The notes under the pieces: model-generated
What the model was told of the DNA's origin: nothing
Seen by the model: only the letters and a program-made list of their open reading frames with translations
The model's database searches: none
Shown: positions 35,040 to 38,997 of the stretch, piece after piece
How positions within the stretch are numbered: the first letter of the stretch is position 1
How the letters are laid out: each line of letters begins with the position of its first letter
Assembly (NCBI GenBank): GCA_024642505.1
Contig: JAHEAZ010000018.1
Coordinates: forward strand, 1 to 38,997
Source of the DNA: Gammaproteobacteria bacterium
Lineage (GTDB): Bacteria; Pseudomonadota; Gammaproteobacteria; Steroidobacterales; Steroidobacteraceae
DNA length: 38,997 nucleotides
Direction: 5' to 3'
Made by a program: the position numbers and the translations under genes

Positions 35040-36527
35040 TCAGGCCTGGCTGAGCAGCCAGTCCACCAGCAGTGGCACCGGCCGACCGGTACTGCCCTTC
35101 CTGGTGCCGGACAGCCACGCAGTGCCGGCGATGTCCAGGTGCGCCCACTTGAGGCCGTCGGTGAACTTCCACAGGAAGCAGGCGGCAGTGACCGCCCCAG
35201 CCTCGCGTCCGCCGATGTTCGCCATGTCGGCGAAATTGCTTTTCAGCTGCTCGGCGTATTCCTCGGCGATCGGCATGTGCCAGGCCCGGTCGTCTGCGCG
35301 CCGTCCTGCTGCGTCGAGGTCCTGGGCCAAGCCCTCGTCGTTCGAAAACAGACCGGTGTAGTGGGCGCCGAGCGCGATCACGCAGGCCCCGGTGAGCGTG
35401 GCGATGTCCACTACTGCCCGCGGCTTGAACTTGCGCGAGTAGGTGATCGCGTCGCAGAGTATGAGGCGCCCTTCGGCATCGGTGTTGAGCACCTCGATGG
35501 TCTTGCCGGACATGGCCGTGACGATATCGCCCGGCTTGGTGGCGCGGCCGCTGGGCATGTTCTCGCAGGCCGGGATCACGCCAACGATGTTCAACTTGGC
35601 CCCGATCCTGGCGATGGCCTCGATGGCGCCGAACACGCTCGCGGCGCCGCCCATGTCGAACTTCATTTCGTCCATGCCCAGCCCGGGCTTGAGGGAAATG
35701 CCGCCCGAGTCAAAGGTGACGCCCTTGCCGACGAGCGCAACCGGGTCACTGGAGGTCTTGCCACCGCGATACTCGATCACGATCAGTTTCGGCGGCTGCT
35801 CCGACCCCCGGGTCACCGACAGAAAGGAACCCATCTTGAGCCGCTTGAGGTCCGCAGCCTCCAGGATCTTCACCCTCACCGCCTTGTGCTCGCGGGCCAG
35901 CTGCCGCGCCCGCGAGGCCAGGTAGGTCGGCGTGCAGACGTTGGCAGGCAGGTTGCCGAGGTCGCGCGTCAGTGCCATGCCGGCAGCGATTCCCTCGCCG
36001 TCAATAAGGCCACGGCGGGCCGGGCCCAGCTCGCCCTTGTCGCCGACGGCGACGCCAACGCGGGTCAGCTTGGGCAGCGGGGGCTTCTTGCCGCTCTTGA
36101 GATCCGGTATGCGATAGAGCGCAGCTGCCACCGACTCAGCGGCAAATCGGGCCGCATAATAGGCGTCGACTTCGGGAATGTTCTCCTGCGGGAAGTAGAG
36201 TACGGCGTCGCGTGCGCCGCTCCTTGACAGCCAGTCGACCGCCGCAGCCACTGCCCGCCGGTACTGTTTGCGGCCAAACTCCGCACGACTGCCGAGCCCG
36301 ACCAGCAAGGCCCGTTCAGCCGGGGTTCCTGGGACTTCCGCGATCGGCAACACCGTACCGGTCTTGCCGCTGAAATCGCCGCGTTTGATGACGCGCCTGA
36401 TGAGGCCACCGCTCTTCTGGTCGAGCGCATTGGCTGCGGATGTGAGATCGCCCTTTTCGTAGACGCCGACGACGGCGCAGGCCGTGCGCTGGCTGGCTGC
36501 GGAGGAACGGGTAGCGTGAAACTGCAT
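35040..36527 (-). CDS. pepA: leucyl aminopeptidase (M17)
   Basis: PepA is a hexameric two-metal aminopeptidase; in E. coli it also binds DNA in XerCD recombination and carAB control. The 495-residue protein has the C-terminal catalytic domain with metal ligands and active residues K268, D273 and K280 in VGKGVTFDSGGISLKPG, D291 in FDMGGAA and the signature NTDAEGRL (348-355). The N-terminal domain is the usual macro-like fold. ATG 36527 is preceded by GAGGGG ten bases away. It heads the pepA-holC-small gene run and is divergent from lptF across 143 bp. Confidence 0.97.
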   Translation of the reverse strand: MQFHATRSSAASQRTACAVVGVYEKGDLTSAANALDQKSGGLIRRVIKRGDFSGKTGTVLPIAEVPGTPAERALLVGLGSRAEFGRKQYRRAVAAAVDWLSRSGARDAVLYFPQENIPEVDAYYAARFAAESVAAALYRIPDLKSGKKPPLPKLTRVGVAVGDKGELGPARRGLIDGEGIAAGMALTRDLGNLPANVCTPTYLASRARQLAREHKAVRVKILEAADLKRLKMGSFLSVTRGSEQPPKLIVIEYRGGKTSSDPVALVGKGVTFDSGGISLKPGLGMDEMKFDMGGAASVFGAIEAIARIGAKLNIVGVIPACENMPSGRATKPGDIVTAMSGKTIEVLNTDAEGRLILCDAITYSRKFKPRAVVDIATLTGACVIALGAHYTGLFSNDEGLAQDLDAAGRRADDRAWHMPIAEEYAEQLKSNFADMANIGGREAGAVTAACFLWKFTDGLKWAHLDIAGTAWLSGTRKGSTGRPVPLLVDWLLSQA

Positions 36528-36626
36528 TTAGGCTCATCCCCTCGGTGGGCCGCCCTGCTTGCCACGACAGATCACATTGAGGCGGCGGCGGCGCTGGTTT
36601 AACGTACGACCGGGCGGAGTGGCAGC

Positions 36627-36656
36627 TTGCCAGCCGTCGCGCGGCATTTGTAACGA
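36627..36656 (+). promoter_or_regulatory. lptF: weak candidate promoter for lptFG
   Basis: TTGCCA (36627-36632) and TAACGA (36651-36656) are 18 bp apart in the pepA-lptF gap. The -10 is poor, but the stretch from 36650 to 36670 is notably AT-rich for this genome. Transcription would start only a few bases before the ATG at 36671, so a slightly different promoter or a downstream start codon is possible. Confidence 0.25.
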
Positions 36657-36670
36657 TAGTTTAGACGAAA

Positions 36671-37795
36671 ATGGGCCTGTCGGACGGGCGCTATCGCGGA
36701 ACAGAATTGCTACGAATCCTCGACCGATATGTTTTCAGGGAGGTGACCATAGCCTGGGTGGCAGTCACCGGCGTCCTGCTAGCCATCCTGGTGAGCAACC
36801 AACTGGCACGGATCCTCGGGTTGGCCGCAGCCAACGGCTTGCCGCAGGAAGTCGTGATGGCACTCATCGGGCTGACGTCAATCCAGAACCTCACGGTGCT
36901 GGTGCCCATCGGGATGCTGCTGGCGGTGATGATGGCTCTAGGCCGCCTGTACCACGACAGCGAGATGGCGGCTATCCGCGCCTGCGGTTCAGGCCCGGAA
37001 CGGCTCTATGTGCCGGTCATGTTGCTTGCGGTGATGGTTGCCGCCGGCCTGGCCTGGCTGGCCTTTGAGGTTTCTCCCGCCGCCTTTGGCCAGGCCCAGG
37101 ACCTGAGGCGTGTGGCGCTGCGGGATGCACAGTTCGGGCAGCTCGAGCCGGGCAAGTTCCGTACCTTCGCCGGCGGCTCGGCGGTGTTCTACGCGGAGCG
37201 GGCGGACGGCGCCGGCGTGCTGTACAACGTCTTTCTGCAGCGACGAGTCGGCGACAAGATAGAAATCGCCACGGCGAGTCGGGCAGTTCACCGGATCGAG
37301 GAGGGCGGGCGCCTGCATATCGTCGTACTCTACGACGGCGAGCGCTATGAGGGCGTGCCGGGTGAACTGACCTTCCGCAAGCTGCGATTCGCCGAACACG
37401 GCATACCGGTCCGGATCCCGGACCCCGATGCCGGCAAACTGCGTTCCGAGGCCAAGACCACCGCGGATCTGATGGCTTCGGTTGACCCCATCGACCATTC
37501 CGAGCTGCAGTGGCGCGTTTCCCTGCCGGTAATGGTGCTGGTGCTGGCCCTGGTGGCCGTGCCGCTGTCCACGCTCAGGCCACGCGAAGGCCGGTACGCT
37601 CGGGTGGCGCTCGCGATTCTGGTCTACTTTGTCTATTCGAACCTGATCTCGGCGGCGCGGGTCTGGGTGGAGAAGGGACAGATCGATCCGCGGATCGGCG
37701 TCTGGTGGGTGCATGTGTTGTTTGTCGTATTCGCGCTCTACCTGCTGCATCGGCAAAGCCCCATCCCGATGATGCTGCGCAGGAGTCCACGATGA
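36671..37795 (+). CDS. lptF: LPS export permease LptF
   Basis: LptF and LptG form the membrane part of the LptB2FG ABC transporter that pulls lipopolysaccharide from the inner membrane. The 374-residue protein has two or three N-terminal helices with the YjgP/YjgQ motif LYHDSEMAAIRACG, a periplasmic jellyroll domain (about 125-270, with GKFRTFAGGSAVFYAERADG) and C-terminal helices after LQWRVSLPVMVLVLALVAVP. ATG 36671 lacks a clear ribosome site; the family often starts at the equivalent of ILDRYVFREV, so a start a few codons downstream is possible. It overlaps lptG as ATGA. Confidence 0.95.
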   Translation: MGLSDGRYRGTELLRILDRYVFREVTIAWVAVTGVLLAILVSNQLARILGLAAANGLPQEVVMALIGLTSIQNLTVLVPIGMLLAVMMALGRLYHDSEMAAIRACGSGPERLYVPVMLLAVMVAAGLAWLAFEVSPAAFGQAQDLRRVALRDAQFGQLEPGKFRTFAGGSAVFYAERADGAGVLYNVFLQRRVGDKIEIATASRAVHRIEEGGRLHIVVLYDGERYEGVPGELTFRKLRFAEHGIPVRIPDPDAGKLRSEAKTTADLMASVDPIDHSELQWRVSLPVMVLVLALVAVPLSTLRPREGRYARVALAILVYFVYSNLISAARVWVEKGQIDPRIGVWWVHVLFVVFALYLLHRQSPIPMMLRRSPR

Positions 37796-38859
37796 CGATC
37801 CTCGATCGCTACATCGCCAGGACGGTGTTGTTGTACACGGTAATGGTCACCGGCGTTTTGATGGCGCTGGCATCGCTGTTCACGTTCATCGGACAGCAGG
37901 ACGACATAGGCGTCGGCGCCTATGACGTTGGCAATGCGTTCGTGTTCACCTTCCTGTCGCTGCCACAGCAGTTGTTCGAGAGCCTGCCGATCGCCACATT
38001 GATCGGCGCGATCCTGGGGCTTGGTACGCTGGCGCGCGACAGCGAGCTGACGGTCATGCGCGCCGCTGGCGTTTCGACGGTACGGCTTGCTTACAGTGCA
38101 GCGCTCGCAGGCGTCCTCCTGATGGGTGCCATGTGGATACTCGGTGAGTACATCGCGCCGCCTGCCGATCAGTATGCGCGGCAGCTGAAGATCTTCAGCA
38201 AGTTTGCCGAATACAACGCGGCCGGTAACAAGAGCTCGTGGGTCAAGGACGGCTCCCGCTTTGTCAACATCCAGCAGCAGACGGCCGAGAACATGTTCGG
38301 CGGCGTGTATGTTTTTGAGTTCGGCAGCGGGCGCCGGCTAGAGCTGGTTGGCCGTGCCGACACGGCGACTTTCGAGGGCGGCAGGACCTGGCGTTTCGAG
38401 AATTACGCCGAGACCAGGCTGAGCGGCGAAGGGACCGTGGCGGATAGCAGCGCGAGCAGGGACATCGACGTGGACATCAATCGCGAGTTCCTCGGTCTGG
38501 CGGTCATTTCCCCTTCGGCCCTGCCGGTACGAGGCCTGTTCGAATATGTCCAGCACCTCAGGGCCAATAGCCTCGAGTCCAGTGCCTATGAAATCGCACT
38601 CTGGTCGCGGATCGCCCGGACTACCGCAATCGTGCTTGTCTGCGTGCTCGCCGTTCCCTTTGCCTTCGGACCGCTGCGCTCCTCGGGTGCGGGGGCACGT
38701 ACCGTGGCTGGCATCATGGTCGGTGTACTGTTTTTCCTGGTGAACCGGACGCTCGAGAACAGCGGCCAGGTCTACAACCTCAACCCCATCCTGGCGGGTT
38801 GGGGACCTACGGCGTTGCTGGCAATCGTTACCGCCGCCGCGGTCTGGCGAGCCCGCTAG
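37792..38859 (+). CDS. lptG: LPS export permease LptG
   Basis: The 355-residue protein is the second YjgP/YjgQ permease of the LPS transporter. It begins MTILDRYIARTVLLYTVMVT, has GLGTLARDSELTVMRAAGVS next to the coupling-helix region, a periplasmic jellyroll domain (about 130-260, with GSRFVNIQQQTAENMFGGVY) and C-terminal helices including PFAFGPLRSSGAGARTVAGI, which is typical of LptG. ATG 37792 overlaps the lptF stop (ATGA), giving coupled, equal production of the two subunits. It ends 18 bp from the convergent RDD gene. Confidence 0.96.
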   Translation: MTILDRYIARTVLLYTVMVTGVLMALASLFTFIGQQDDIGVGAYDVGNAFVFTFLSLPQQLFESLPIATLIGAILGLGTLARDSELTVMRAAGVSTVRLAYSAALAGVLLMGAMWILGEYIAPPADQYARQLKIFSKFAEYNAAGNKSSWVKDGSRFVNIQQQTAENMFGGVYVFEFGSGRRLELVGRADTATFEGGRTWRFENYAETRLSGEGTVADSSASRDIDVDINREFLGLAVISPSALPVRGLFEYVQHLRANSLESSAYEIALWSRIARTTAIVLVCVLAVPFAFGPLRSSGAGARTVAGIMVGVLFFLVNRTLENSGQVYNLNPILAGWGPTALLAIVTAAAVWRAR

Positions 38860-38877
38860 CCGGGCCGCGCGCCGGGA

Positions 38878-38997
38878 TCATCCGGTTCGTTCCACGCGGC
38901 AGCCGGTCAGGCGGTCCTGCAGGCTGCGACTCGCAGGATCGAAAGCCATCCACAGGTAATTCACGGCCACCGGCACCAGCAGGATTGCTGTCCATTG
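38878..38997 (-). CDS. RDD-family membrane protein, C-terminal end (partial)
   Basis: The minus-strand frame open at the right edge ends with TGA at 38880-38878. The 39 visible residues consist of the end of a membrane helix (ILLVPVAVNYLWMAF) followed by DPASRSLQDRLTGCRVERTG, which matches the C-terminal pattern of RDD proteins (last helix, then DP-x-R-x2-LxDRLxGT). RDD proteins are small membrane proteins, some linked to cation exchange. An RDD gene after lptG is seen in related genomes. The start is outside the window. Confidence 0.8.
   Translation of the reverse strand, partial: QWTAILLVPVAVNYLWMAFDPASRSLQDRLTGCRVERTG

Noticed and set aside
38851-38865. Small hairpin GCCCG-CTAGC-CGGGC at the lptG stop as terminator
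   Set aside because: Only 5 bp, no T-run, and it covers the stop codon; not convincing as a terminator.
1-38997. tRNA, rRNA, CRISPR, insertion sequence, integrase or prophage genes
   Set aside because: All gaps are short and were read on both strands; none shows a cloverleaf, spaced repeats or transposase/integrase motif.

Overview
The window is a compact, GC-rich stretch of bacterial chromosome holding 41 recognisable genes (two of them cut by the window edges). Intergenic gaps are at most about 205 bp, and no gene-free stretch reaches 300 bp. Gene content and order (metG-rnfB-nth, apbC-dcd, purMN, hda, wrbA, proS, prfC, valS-holC-pepA facing lptFG) point to a Gammaproteobacterium, probably near the Xanthomonadales/Chromatiales-type deep branches. 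That placement is inferred from gene order and family resemblance, not from a search. I saw no rRNA, tRNA, CRISPR array, insertion sequence or prophage gene.

Layout. (1) 75-2225, minus: a DUF692/DUF2063/DoxX cassette of the bufferin (HvfBCX) type, with no visible precursor peptide gene. (2) 2267-6005, minus: metG, a soluble RnfB-like ferredoxin, nth and DUF1841. (3) 6124-10725, minus: a large HEAT-repeat Ser/Thr kinase followed by two pilus-retraction ATPases (PilT, PilU), lying between metG and the divergent apbC-dcd pair. (4) 12583-14980, minus: purM-purN-DUF3108. (5) 15092-17360, plus: DUF2066, a CDP-alcohol phosphatidyltransferase and hda. (6) 17373-18328, minus: wrbA and DUF2069; then on plus a small lipoprotein gene and acylphosphatase. 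(7) 19103-21446, minus: proS and a lytic transglycosylase. (8) 21612-26585, plus: pssA, a family 4 uracil-DNA glycosylase, rimI, prfC and an Atg22-like MFS transporter. (9) 26629-36527, minus: pepA, holC, a small acidic protein gene, valS, then moxR, DUF58, a TgpA-like transglutaminase and MtfA. (10) 36671-38859, plus: lptF-lptG, then the 3' end of an RDD-family gene on minus.

Most of the window is housekeeping: aminoacyl-tRNA synthesis (metG, proS, valS), translation (prfC, rimI), purine and pyrimidine nucleotides (purMN, dcd), DNA repair and replication control (nth, UDG, hda, holC), phospholipid and LPS assembly (phosphatidyltransferase, pssA, lptFG) and envelope maintenance. The two parts that look most like accessory or little-studied systems are the precursor-less bufferin-type cassette and the HEAT-kinase/PilT/PilU operon. 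A notable style feature is very tight packing: about a dozen gene junctions overlap as NTGA or TGATG, several with GTG or TTG start codons.
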